A DNA stretch of 64,000 nucleotides from Hallerella porci (GCF_003148885.1 NZ_QGHD01000006.1:1-64000), one strand, 5' to 3'. Positions 41,932-50,528 are shown, counted from the stretch's first letter. The notes: a model not told the origin generated them from the sequence alone. Numbers and translations: made by a program.

Positions 41932-44222
41932 TTGCCGAGGATCTTGGACACAATACAGACAATGTTGTAAAACAGACCGAAAAACTTTACCCGTTCCCGT
42001 CGACACTAGTCCTATGGTATCCGCTGGGCGAAGGCTCCGGAAACATCGGCTATGAGGTAATGACAAAGGACGAACCCAAGCGAATGCACATGGATCTCGC
42101 CTCCATCGCAAATCCATGGCATGCAAGCTATGGTGTGCGCCTGTACAAAGCGGCCGACTCCGCAAGCAGTAGATACAAACTCGCCGCGTTGGATTCGCTT
42201 CGTCCGTTCAGCTTCGAGCTCAATTACACTCCGGGCCATACCCAAAGGGCGGAGTGGTCCATTCTCAGTTTTGTAGGCGATAACGAATGGACATTTGGCC
42301 TAGGCACCTACAATCGTTACTTTATCAAAGTTCACTCAAAAATGTTCTACTTCAACGCCAAGCGAGACCCCGGCATATCGACCCACATCGTCGTTGTCGT
42401 CGATGGAAAAAATGCGAGCCTCTATAAAAATGGAAGCCACGTCGAAACGATAAAACTTGATGACGAACTGTATTATGGCGGAAACGGTAAACTCTCCATT
42501 GGTGCGCGCAACGGCGTAAACAGTGCCGTCGGAAACATTTCCAACTTGCGGCTCTATTCGTCCGCACTCACGGCAGCACAGGTTAAAAGCCTTTTCAGCG
42601 GATTGATTGGCGAAGACAACTTCAACATCAAAACGGTTCGCGCAGTCTCGATAGAAAACAGAAACGGCCTTGCTGTAGACCAGTCCTGCTCGGCACCGGG
42701 CAAAGCTTACCTGCATCAAGACACCTTTGACGACAGCGGGACGATGACATGGAATGTCGATGTAAACGCCGACAACTACGCGCTCTACCTGCTCCACCGA
42801 AATTACATTTCCGAGGAATCGAAGGTGGAAGTCCTTGTAGACGGAACATCCGTCGGCCTCTTCAAATTGACATCGACTGGATTATGGAAAAACGAACGAG
42901 TTCTAGATTTCAACCGCTATCTAACTGCAGGAACGCACGAAGTTACCATTCGACCTTTGGGCAATTTGGGCATAGCCGCATTGTCACTGGTAAGCACGAA
43001 CGCTAATTTGGATGCAAGCCTTGTCAATTATGATGAATCCTCGTGGACAAATCCGGAACCGAAGGCGACAGTGCTCATGAAGTACGAACCCGTAGACGAC
43101 AGAAAATGGGCGCAGGTCCGCTTTGACATCCGCAACATGACGGACAAGGCTTTGGAAAACGCTCGCATCCGCTACTACTACAAGGGCGAGGGCGAAAATG
43201 TGAATGCGGTGTCGTTCTATCCGGGGTCGCCCATGCGCGTGATCAACGACGCAGGTTCCGTGTTCTACGCTGAGCTTTCACTTACCGAGGCGATTGCGGC
43301 TTACAATTCCGCCTATTTCGGACAAGGTCCCTTGATCGGGCTTCACCGTCTGTCGTTGCCCAACAACCACTTCCCCTACTGGGAAATTTCTGACGACCCG
43401 AGCTACCTTGCCGAAGCGAAAACGGATTTTACGAACGCAACGGGAGTCGCCCTGCTGGATTCCGACGGAAACCTGTTGAACGAGTTCAGCTGCTATGACG
43501 AAGATGGCCCTATGCAAAAGGCGAAAGTCAAGGTTCGCGCCATGGCAAAGGACGTCGAACTCGGTTCACAAAGTGCAAGCAATGTGGCCGTGTATGTAGA
43601 AAACGTGGGCTCTACTCCAGTGGATAGCTTCGAAGTGCGCTACTATTTTAGGGATACCGCCGAAACAATCGCGGATATCCACTGGAACGAGTTTGCGGCA
43701 AGCAAAAACGCAAACGCGGGCGGCGATTTAAACTATATATCGTTCGTGTACAATGTTATCTTAAACCCAGGCGAAAAATCCGATTACGGAAACGGGGTGC
43801 AGTTCGCCCTGCATCACCCGGGCTGGACAAATGACTTTGACGCACACGACGACCCGTCCCATCACAACCTGAAAAGTAACGCAATGGCAGAAGCGGACTC
43901 CATCCTGATTCTGGATAAACTAGGAAACCTGCTTTGGGGAGGCGCCCCAGAGCCTTGCTTCAGCACCGGCTACGTAACCCATGAAACCTATGAAGAACTT
44001 GTCCACCGAGAAGGTGACGTCGTCTGTGTGAACATCGAAAAGAGCGACTACTACATTCTTGAAACGGTAAACGCCATCGGCATTCCACAAAAGACCCTGT
44101 ACAAGGGAACTTGGGATGCCGGGGAACACTCGGTGACAGTCAACATGCACAGTATTCAGCCCTCCAGCTTTATAGTGCTGCGCAAGGGCTCGGAAATTCT
44201 CTCATGGAAACTTCTAAACTAA
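41928..44222 (+). CDS. Giant secreted protein, part C: LamG, CBM and sorting tail
   Basis: About 764 residues in the frame that continues part B after the A6 tract; the GTG at 41928 overlaps the TGA of part B (GTGA). The true coding sequence probably reaches back to 41883, because KATVKVIAEDLGHN completes the last Ig domain. Domains in order: LamG/concanavalin-like (about 42160-42600, ending SNLRLYSSALTAAQV), a CBM6/35-like sandwich (42640-43010), two tandem modules resembling CBM3 (RYYYKGEGE and VRYYFRD; about 43040-43930), and a C-terminal stretch (KGTWDAGEHSV, SSFIVLRKG) like a type IX secretion sorting signal. It would bind carbohydrate at the cell surface. CBM assignments are by eye. Confidence 0.6.
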   Translation: MIAEDLGHNTDNVVKQTEKLYPFPSTLVLWYPLGEGSGNIGYEVMTKDEPKRMHMDLASIANPWHASYGVRLYKAADSASSRYKLAALDSLRPFSFELNYTPGHTQRAEWSILSFVGDNEWTFGLGTYNRYFIKVHSKMFYFNAKRDPGISTHIVVVVDGKNASLYKNGSHVETIKLDDELYYGGNGKLSIGARNGVNSAVGNISNLRLYSSALTAAQVKSLFSGLIGEDNFNIKTVRAVSIENRNGLAVDQSCSAPGKAYLHQDTFDDSGTMTWNVDVNADNYALYLLHRNYISEESKVEVLVDGTSVGLFKLTSTGLWKNERVLDFNRYLTAGTHEVTIRPLGNLGIAALSLVSTNANLDASLVNYDESSWTNPEPKATVLMKYEPVDDRKWAQVRFDIRNMTDKALENARIRYYYKGEGENVNAVSFYPGSPMRVINDAGSVFYAELSLTEAIAAYNSAYFGQGPLIGLHRLSLPNNHFPYWEISDDPSYLAEAKTDFTNATGVALLDSDGNLLNEFSCYDEDGPMQKAKVKVRAMAKDVELGSQSASNVAVYVENVGSTPVDSFEVRYYFRDTAETIADIHWNEFAASKNANAGGDLNYISFVYNVILNPGEKSDYGNGVQFALHHPGWTNDFDAHDDPSHHNLKSNAMAEADSILILDKLGNLLWGGAPEPCFSTGYVTHETYEELVHREGDVVCVNIEKSDYYILETVNAIGIPQKTLYKGTWDAGEHSVTVNMHSIQPSSFIVLRKGSEILSWKLLN

Positions 44223-44250
44223 AAAATCACAAACAACAATGGATAACAAA

Positions 44251-45009
44251 ATGAAATCCTTCAAATTTTTAACAATTCTTTCAGCGGCATTCATTGACTC
44301 TGTATTCACATCCTGCTCGGATAACAGTTCCTCCGCCGAGGGCGATTCCTTTGACGCTTCCGTCGTCTGCCCGGCCGATGGCCTGAATGCTTACGGCGAA
44401 CCCAACCGTGGCACTTTTACAGATGCTCGCGATGGGCAAGTGTATAAATACACCACGATTGGAAATCAAGTCTGGATGGCGGAAAACTTGAAATTCGATG
44501 CGCCGTATAGCGTGTGCTATGAAAAGATTGAAGGATTCTGTGATACATTTGGCAAGTATTATTCGCTTCATGAAAATGGTGAAATTTTAGGATCCTTTGA
44601 CCAGCAGCTTCTAGATACAATTTGTCCTGCGGGTTGGCATGTTCCTTCTGTCGATGAATGGACTGTGTTGAAGCAAACTCTCGGTGAAGGGGAAAAAACT
44701 GCTCTTAGATTGATATCTTCAATGAAAATAGATGAATTGTATGCTGGGGATACCACTTATCTTAATGAACGTTTAGGGTATTCAGTTGGAAGTTTTTTCA
44801 CTCCCGGCACAGATGATTGCTCTTTTAACTCAATATTAGCAGGATCCCTTAATTCATATGGCGATATTGATGCTGGATTTGTAACGTCAAGATATTGGAC
44901 TTCCTCGGCAAGAGATTTTTCGTCTTCTTATGGATTTTCTTTCAATAAATCGGGATTTTATTTACCTATGAATTTGGATAAAATGAGTATCCGTTGCATA
45001 AAGAATTAA
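44251..45009 (+). CDS. FISUMP-domain lipoprotein (paralogue)
   Basis: A 252-residue lipoprotein with lipobox FTSC and a FISUMP domain (TFTDARDGQVYKYTTIGNQVW, ICPAGWHVPSVDEW, end SIRCIKN). The first 80 residues are almost the same as those of the inverted gene 31870-32559, and the C-terminal two thirds differ. That pattern, a fixed front and variable rear, suggests recombination between paralogues. I chose ATG 44251 to match the paralogue; 44239 is possible. It lies 28 bases after the giant gene and two bases before the LolA-like gene. Confidence 0.88.
   Translation: MKSFKFLTILSAAFIDSVFTSCSDNSSSAEGDSFDASVVCPADGLNAYGEPNRGTFTDARDGQVYKYTTIGNQVWMAENLKFDAPYSVCYEKIEGFCDTFGKYYSLHENGEILGSFDQQLLDTICPAGWHVPSVDEWTVLKQTLGEGEKTALRLISSMKIDELYAGDTTYLNERLGYSVGSFFTPGTDDCSFNSILAGSLNSYGDIDAGFVTSRYWTSSARDFSSSYGFSFNKSGFYLPMNLDKMSIRCIKN
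44386..44479 (+). repeat. Inverted repeat arm 2 (FISUMP paralogues)
   Basis: Matches 32331-32424 on the opposite strand at most bases; see that entry. Confidence 0.6.
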
Positions 45010-45010
45010 C

Positions 45011-45649
45011 ATGAAAAAGATTTTTTTATTCGCAATAGCTTTTTTTACCCAGTTCACTTTTGCCCTGTCGTTAGACCAGGTAAGAGCAGATTTGAAAAAG
45101 AGTTGCCTTCCGCAAGATTCGATTGAAATGAATTTACGCGTTACGGTGAATGCTGCAGGTATTCACCAGCAAACAGAGATGTATATCGTAAATAAGGGTG
45201 CGAACAAAAGTTATACAGAAATCAAAAGTACTTTCTTGAATCAGCGCAGCATTGCAAACGGCAAAAAGATGAAAGTTGTCAATCTGAATACGAACAAAAG
45301 TCAAATTCTAGACTACGACGGAGAATCCTTGCGTTCCAATACCTACGCTAATTTCAACCCGTTCGATTCTGGAACATGGGACGCTCCGCAGTTCTATTCA
45401 GGAAACATTTACAAAATTCAAGGAACGCTTGGTACCATTTATTACAACAACAAGGCGAAACGCATTGAAAAAATCGAATCCGAAAAAGATGGCAAAAATA
45501 CATTGACCACGTTTACCTACGATGCAAACAACCATTTAAAGAAAATGGTTGTATCCGTCATGGTAAATGGAGTTGAAAGCGTTGTGACATCAGAATTCTT
45601 GCGCTTGCAAAAATCGGATAAAGTGCCGGATTCTCTGTTTGACTTTTAA
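45011..45649 (+). CDS. LolA-like periplasmic/outer-membrane lipoprotein-sorting protein
   Basis: A 212-residue protein with a signal peptide (1-18, ending TFA). The mature part, with alternating strands such as EMNLRVTVNAAGIHQQTEMYI and KIESEKDGKNTLTTFTYD, has the look of the LolA/LolB-like fold of 'outer membrane lipoprotein-sorting proteins'. Sequence similarity is weak, so the call is tentative. It begins one base after the FISUMP stop (TAACATG), so a lipoprotein and a possible lipoprotein carrier are made together. Confidence 0.5.
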   Translation: MKKIFLFAIAFFTQFTFALSLDQVRADLKKSCLPQDSIEMNLRVTVNAAGIHQQTEMYIVNKGANKSYTEIKSTFLNQRSIANGKKMKVVNLNTNKSQILDYDGESLRSNTYANFNPFDSGTWDAPQFYSGNIYKIQGTLGTIYYNNKAKRIEKIESEKDGKNTLTTFTYDANNHLKKMVVSVMVNGVESVVTSEFLRLQKSDKVPDSLFDF

Positions 45650-46797
45650 TATTTCATAGTTAGAATCGCAGATTTTTCGCCAGCAATTCGAGTGTAAAAT
45701 AAAATCGCTTCGTTTTTGCCTTTGGGGGAGAGGCGTTTGATTTCGGCTTCGGGGACGATTTCTACACCGCGTTTTTTGAGTGTGATTTTTCCGATATCAA
45801 ATTCTTTGAGCAGTTTTTTGACTTTGCCGGTAGAAAGCGGAACGCTTCCTAGAACGCGGTAATTGTGAAAGGCGCTTGCGTCGAAAGGGGAATTACTTGT
45901 GACGTATGCGATGCCGTTTGAAATGAGATGTGCATCTGCGTTTTCTTTTTGGGCGATTTCCGCGAAGAGATGACTCCGGACGAGAACGGAAACGGGTTCG
46001 GCAAGAAATTGCGAAAGCGGTCCGATCGTAAGTTCTTTAGAGGAAGTTCCGACCCAACTTTTGGGGACGCTATTTTCGATGTAAACGGCTCGAGTTTTCC
46101 CCGGATTTTTTGTGAGTTCGCCGAAGAGAATCAAACATTCGCGACAATCATTTTTTGCACCGAGGTAAATAATTTCGCAGTCTGTGGGAAATTCGTTGGC
46201 GGGGTAACCGGGCGGAAGCTTTGCCATGCCGCCTTTGTAATCGCGGGCGATTTGAATGACTTCGGATAATGTCGGCGTTAACTCCGAAAAGTTGCGCTGA
46301 TTATCGCCGTCTTTTTGCCTACGAGCGGGATCGATGGTGAAAAATTCTCCGCGGGATTTTAACTCACGAATATCTTCGCAGAGCGCTTCGCGCGGGCTTC
46401 CGAGTGCGCGAGTGTTGAAACGATACATTTGAACGCGTTCTTCGGACAAATCAATTCCGCGGACAGAAAGATTCTTCGGTAAGAAAAAACTATCTCCGCC
46501 CATACCGCAGCAAAGATCGTCTACACTCGTTGCTTTTTCAAAAAGTTCTGCTTTGTAGCGTCCGATATCGGCAGCCGTCGATTGTTCTAATGCGAGTTTA
46601 TCGCAGGCGAGAATTGCATCGGTTTCAAATTTTTTTCGGTATTTCGGAACGAGTGCAATGTAATCCAAAATGGATCCGCGCAAATTTGCCCACGGACTTT
46701 TGGAAAGCATTTCGGCGAGTTTTAACACTTCGGTTTTCTTTTGAACCGCTTCGTTTACAAAGCGAATAAATTCCGCATCGTCAAACGGGAGAAACAT
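45646..46797 (-). CDS. Class I SAM-dependent methyltransferase with THUMP-like domain
   Basis: A 383-residue cytosolic protein. The SAM-binding motif is DDLCCGMGGDSFFLP (about 100-114) and motif II is RGIDLSEERVQMYRFN. FFTIDPARRQKDG, with a conserved DPARR, is typical of this rRNA/tRNA-methyltransferase-like family with a THUMP-like C-terminal domain. The nucleic-acid target is not known. The ATG at 46797 shares its A with the stop of the upstream rlmB gene, so the longer frame to 46902 is rejected. It is the last gene of the rnd-tat operon; four bases overlap the LolA-like gene tail to tail. Confidence 0.78.
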   Translation of the reverse strand: MFLPFDDAEFIRFVNEAVQKKTEVLKLAEMLSKSPWANLRGSILDYIALVPKYRKKFETDAILACDKLALEQSTAADIGRYKAELFEKATSVDDLCCGMGGDSFFLPKNLSVRGIDLSEERVQMYRFNTRALGSPREALCEDIRELKSRGEFFTIDPARRQKDGDNQRNFSELTPTLSEVIQIARDYKGGMAKLPPGYPANEFPTDCEIIYLGAKNDCRECLILFGELTKNPGKTRAVYIENSVPKSWVGTSSKELTIGPLSQFLAEPVSVLVRSHLFAEIAQKENADAHLISNGIAYVTSNSPFDASAFHNYRVLGSVPLSTGKVKKLLKEFDIGKITLKKRGVEIVPEAEIKRLSPKGKNEAILFYTRIAGEKSAILTMKY

Positions 46798-47771
46798 TAA
46801 AGTTTTTTCCGCGCGATTTCGTAAAGGCCGAGGGAAAGGGCGACAGATGCGTTGTAAGACTGCGCTTCTGCGTTCATCGGAATGCGGAGAACGTCGGTGC
46901 ATTGCTTCCGAATAAACGGCGGAAGGCCGACATCTTCTCCGCCGACGGCGAGGACGATTTGACTTCCGAACGCATAGTCCACGAGAGAAACATTTGTGTC
47001 GGCATCGAGCCCTAAAATTTGATAGCCGGCTTGTTTGAGTTCGCCGATGGTCTGCTCTAAATTATTCGGACGGCAAATGCGGAGTTTGTCAACGGCTCCG
47101 GTAGAAGCCCGCGTGACCGTTGGCGTAAGCCCGCACATTCCTTTCGACGGCATAAGAAAAATATCGGCACCGAGTCCGAGTGAAGAACGAATGCATGCGC
47201 CGAGATTTCTCGGGTCTTCAATGTTTGTTGCGATGACGACGAGCTTTGGCAAATTCTTTTCTTTTGCCGTGTAAAATTCTTCTTTGACATCGTCCCATTG
47301 CAGCAATTCTTTTTCGTTGCAAAGAGCGACGACGCCTTGATTCGGCACGGCGTAAGAATCCAAAATTCGCGCTTCAACTTGTTGCACGTGAATGCGATTT
47401 TTCTTGGCGATTTTTTGCAGCGCATACAGTTTTGGATTTCCCGAATTGTGACGGAAAAGAACGCGGTGCACTTTCATCGGCGAATTGTTCAAAAGTTCTG
47501 CGACTTCGCGGATGCCGCCGACAGCTGTCTGCGGGGCGCTTTCTTCGTCGCCCATCGCGATGTTAACTTGCGACGGACGTGGACGCGCTTCAAATTCGTT
47601 GTCACGGTCATCGCGGAAAGCGGGTCTTGTATCGCGGCTTTGACGGAATCCGCGGTCTTTACCGAAACGAGGAGAGCGACCGTAGCCAAAAGATTCCCGC
47701 GGCTTTTCAGAAAATGACGGTTCGTCATTTTGCGTTTCGCGGTTTGCATTAAACGGTTGCTTTTTCCACAT
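46797..47771 (-). CDS. 23S rRNA 2'-O-ribose methyltransferase-like (SpoU/TrmH family)
   Basis: A 324-residue SPOUT methyltransferase resembling RlmB. The first 65 residues are an Arg/Phe/Gly-rich disordered tail (SPRFGKDRGFRQSRD), likely RNA binding. VGGIREVAELL begins the substrate-binding domain; the SPOUT motifs are NIEDPRNLGACIRSS, VTRASTGAVDKL and NASVALSLGLYE at the end. The target nucleotide could be G2251 of 23S rRNA as in RlmB, or another; the N-tail is not in E. coli RlmB. It overlaps the upstream fusion gene by 23 bases. Confidence 0.85.
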   Translation of the reverse strand: MWKKQPFNANRETQNDEPSFSEKPRESFGYGRSPRFGKDRGFRQSRDTRPAFRDDRDNEFEARPRPSQVNIAMGDEESAPQTAVGGIREVAELLNNSPMKVHRVLFRHNSGNPKLYALQKIAKKNRIHVQQVEARILDSYAVPNQGVVALCNEKELLQWDDVKEEFYTAKEKNLPKLVVIATNIEDPRNLGACIRSSLGLGADIFLMPSKGMCGLTPTVTRASTGAVDKLRICRPNNLEQTIGELKQAGYQILGLDADTNVSLVDYAFGSQIVLAVGGEDVGLPPFIRKQCTDVLRIPMNAEAQSYNASVALSLGLYEIARKKL

Positions 47772-48453
47772 GAGGAGTCTCCTTTTCCGGATCGTTTTTG
47801 ACGGCTACAATATAGTTCATTGGAATGTCGTGTGGCATTAAAGGAATCGGATTTGTAGACACTTGAGCGCTGAAAGCGATTCCGCATTTTAATGTCTCGG
47901 GATGACGCGCAAGAAATCGGTCGTAGTAACCTTTGCCGTGTCCGTGACGTCCACCGTCCCAAGAAAATTGAACACCGGGAACGAGAGCAAAAGGAATTTT
48001 TCCCGAGTAAGCGGCGAGATTTTTTGCGGGCTCGTACACGTGAAAACGACCTTCCAAAAGTTCTGTTTTTAGATTGTGAATTTCGACAAATTCCATTTCG
48101 CCATCGGCAAATGTCCGCGGAAGAAGTAAGCGTCCTTCGCTTGCGAGCTCTTCTAAAAGCGGTAAAATATCGGGCTCATTTTGGAGCGGATAAAAGGCGG
48201 CAACTTTTTTCGCGGATTGATAAGGCGGAAAATTTTTCACCGCTTGCACAATCCAAGCGCTTTCTTTTTCGCGCATTTTTTCGGGAGAATTTTCTTCTAA
48301 AATCGCATCTTCCAAATCGAATTTCATCTTGAATAATTTTCCTTTGTAATGCTTGAATTTGGCGAAGGCTTTCCCCAAATTTTCGGGAGAAAAAAGGAGA
48401 AGCGCAAGCAAAAAAAGAAACGCATATTCGGCAAATCCAATTTCGGCGTTCAT
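47749..48453 (-). CDS. TatB-like / 5-formyltetrahydrofolate cyclo-ligase fusion
   Basis: One 234-residue frame. Residues 1-45 look like TatA/TatB: GFAEY, a hydrophobic helix (AFLFLLALLLF), then PENLGKAFAKFK as the amphipathic helix. From about 45, 5-formyltetrahydrofolate cyclo-ligase follows, ending with its signature PGVQFSWDGGRHGHGKGYYDRF (catalytic and ATP-binding loop; shown to about 165). The start at 48453 is well supported: it overlaps the tatC stop (ATGA) and follows CTGGAG. An internal ATG (Met43) could give a free cyclo-ligase. The enzyme makes 5,10-methenyl-THF; a membrane anchor on it, or a TatB supplied by it, is unusual. Confidence 0.8.
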   Translation of the reverse strand: MNAEIGFAEYAFLFLLALLLFSPENLGKAFAKFKHYKGKLFKMKFDLEDAILEENSPEKMREKESAWIVQAVKNFPPYQSAKKVAAFYPLQNEPDILPLLEELASEGRLLLPRTFADGEMEFVEIHNLKTELLEGRFHVYEPAKNLAAYSGKIPFALVPGVQFSWDGGRHGHGKGYYDRFLARHPETLKCGIAFSAQVSTNPIPLMPHDIPMNYIVAVKNDPEKETPHVEKATV

Positions 48454-49166
48454 CGTTTTCTCCAGGCGAGATGATAGGTGAGAAGGCTCAATAAATATAA
48501 AAGGGAAAGGGGAATTGCCATCCAAAAAAGCGAGAGCAAATCCGGCGGCGTAAAGAAAGCCGAAAGAAATGCGATGAGAAATAAAATCAATCGAAAATGC
48601 CGCAGAAGAAAACGGCGATCCGCGATTCCGGTTTGCGCAAAAAACGCTGCGGCGACAGGCAGTTGAAAAAGAATGGCGAAGAGAATTTCAAAACGGAAAA
48701 GGAAAGAAACGTAAGAAGTCTGCGACCAAAGTTGCGTAATCGATTCCGAATAATTTGCGAGGAAATGAAAGAGAAGAGGAATGGCAAAAAAATAGGCGAA
48801 CGCTCCGCCCGCAAAAAAAAGAATGCATGCGGCGAAAAATGCGAAAAGAAAAATGCGCCGATTATTTTGAACTGCGGGCGCACAGAACGCATAAAGATGA
48901 TAAAGAAAAATCGGCGAAGTCAAAAGAATTGCGATTAAACTCGCGACGAGAAGACTCACCGAAATTCCTTCGGCGGGAGAAAGATTGACGAGATTAACAG
49001 CCGAAGAATTTTTTAATGGCAGTAAAATAAATGGCCAAAAAAAATCAAATGCATAAAAAGCAAAAACGGCGACAATCGCAAAAGAAATCGTGCAAATGAA
49101 AAGGCGAGTGCGAAGTTCCTGAAGATGTTCAGAAATCGTCATCTCGCTTTTTTCAATTTTTTTCAT
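48450..49166 (-). CDS. tatC: Sec-independent protein translocase TatC
   Basis: A 238-residue inner-membrane protein with six helices, the receptor for twin-arginine signal peptides. The N-terminal ISEHLQELRTRL and the loop before helix 3 (LTSPIFLYHLYAFCAPAV, TatC's conserved P-x-x-x-x-x-x-F-x-x-P block) are clear, as is FRFEILFAILFQLPV. The ATG at 49166 lies inside the end of tatA, and a second ATG at 49142 is possible. The stop overlaps the TatB-like fusion gene by four bases. Confidence 0.92.
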   Translation of the reverse strand: MKKIEKSEMTISEHLQELRTRLFICTISFAIVAVFAFYAFDFFWPFILLPLKNSSAVNLVNLSPAEGISVSLLVASLIAILLTSPIFLYHLYAFCAPAVQNNRRIFLFAFFAACILFFAGGAFAYFFAIPLLFHFLANYSESITQLWSQTSYVSFLFRFEILFAILFQLPVAAAFFAQTGIADRRFLLRHFRLILFLIAFLSAFFTPPDLLSLFWMAIPLSLLYLLSLLTYHLAWRKR

Positions 49167-49386
49167 CGGAATTTTTCGCAGAAGAATCGCTTAAATTTTC
49201 TGCATTTTTGTTTGCCGAGTTTTCCGCTTTTTCGGAATCGAAAGAAGTCTTTTCGCCTTTTTCCGCTTTGCGAAATTCGCGGAGAGCTTTGCCGAGTGCC
49301 GCTCCGAGTTCGGGAATGCGACGTGCTCCGAGAAGAATGACGGCGAGTAAAATAAGCAATAAAATTTCGGGAATGCCAATTCTCAT
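49153..49386 (-). CDS. tatA: Sec-independent protein translocase TatA/E
   Basis: A 77-residue Tat component: a short N-terminus, one membrane helix (IPEILLLILLAVILLG), a hinge (ARRIPELG), the amphipathic helix (AALGKALREFRKAEKG) and a charged tail. It forms the pore or channel with TatC. Its ATG overlaps the rnd stop by four bases (ATGA), and tatC overlaps its end. The Tat operon here lies between an RNase and rRNA-modifying genes. Confidence 0.92.
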   Translation of the reverse strand: MRIGIPEILLLILLAVILLGARRIPELGAALGKALREFRKAEKGEKTSFDSEKAENSANKNAENLSDSSAKNSDEKN

Positions 49387-50528
49387 AAAATTTCCTCGGT
49401 AGCGGTTAATTTGGTATGAAGAATGCCGTTCCAAATCGAACGTTGCCAATGTAAAAAGTGAGCGGCTTCGTAGCGGTCATCCCAAGTGGAGCCTATCGGA
49501 GAAGCGAGTGCGATGAGCTGGGCGCGATTTGCGAGCATCGATTCGTCGAGATTCAATTCGGCTGCGCGTTCGTTGCGCCAAATTTTTAATGTGTCGATGA
49601 GTTCGCCATCGGGACTTGTGAGCGGAGGCGGTGCTTTGTGCTGCATTTCGGGCCATTCCGATTCGGGGATTTGCATCGCATTTTGAAGCATTTGCAAAAA
49701 GTCGCTGCGGCGTTCGCCCGTAAAATTCCGCGGTAATTTCGGGAGCGAATTTTCGCAGAGTTTTGGGAAAGAATAACTCGCCGAACGGACGATGGCAAGC
49801 ATTAACTCGGTACCAAAAACTTTATACGGCGGACGATCTAATTTTTCCGCTTCATTTTCGCGCCACAGCCAAACTTGTTTGAGAATATTCAACGCTTTCG
49901 GCGGAAGACGGAACGAACCCGAAACGCGCCATGGATCCACTTCTTCTTTGACTTGTGTTGCGCGGAGAATTAAATCGTTGCACGATTCAATCATCCATTG
50001 AAATTTTCCTTGCGCTTGCAGTTGCTCGCCGAGACGCGCGCACAGTTCGTGCAAAAAGAATGTATCGTGAATGGCGTATTCGCACATGTCCGGCGGAAGC
50101 GGCCGTGTTGTCCAATCGGATTTTTGATTGTCTTTGGGAAGCTCTACGCCGAAATATTTTTTGACAAGACTTGCGTAACCGAGACCTTCTTCGCCGAGAA
50201 ATTTTGCGGCGATCATCGTATCGAAAATGTGCTTCGGCGAAAATCGAAATGTGTGCCAAAGCATGCGCAAATCGTAATCCGCACCGTGGAAAATTAAAGT
50301 GTTCATCGCCTTCGTTTGAAAAATCGGGCGAATATCAATCGGTGCAAATGGATCGACAATGTAATGGTGTTCGCCGATTGTAATCTGAACTAAGCAGAGA
50401 CGCACATTGTAATGATACATCGAATCGGCTTCGGTATCGACCGCTGCCATTTCATAGTGCGAAAGATCCTCCAGCAGAGCGCTCAAGGTTTCTTCGTCTT
50501 CTACGAGAATATACGGATCGTTTACCAT
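49383..50528 (-). CDS. rnd: Ribonuclease D-like 3'-5' exonuclease
   Basis: A 381-residue protein with a DEDDy exonuclease domain (1-185): VDTEAD holds the first Asp and Glu, FHGADYDLRML the second Asp, and YAIHDTFFLHEL the Tyr-x3-Asp of the last motif. The HRDC domain (about 195-280) binds RNA. Typical RNase D has about 375 residues. It trims tRNA 3' ends and leads the operon of overlapping genes through tatA, tatC, the fusion gene, rlmB and the methyltransferase. Symbol is by family. Confidence 0.9.
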   Translation of the reverse strand: MVNDPYILVEDEETLSALLEDLSHYEMAAVDTEADSMYHYNVRLCLVQITIGEHHYIVDPFAPIDIRPIFQTKAMNTLIFHGADYDLRMLWHTFRFSPKHIFDTMIAAKFLGEEGLGYASLVKKYFGVELPKDNQKSDWTTRPLPPDMCEYAIHDTFFLHELCARLGEQLQAQGKFQWMIESCNDLILRATQVKEEVDPWRVSGSFRLPPKALNILKQVWLWRENEAEKLDRPPYKVFGTELMLAIVRSASYSFPKLCENSLPKLPRNFTGERRSDFLQMLQNAMQIPESEWPEMQHKAPPPLTSPDGELIDTLKIWRNERAAELNLDESMLANRAQLIALASPIGSTWDDRYEAAHFLHWQRSIWNGILHTKLTATEEIL

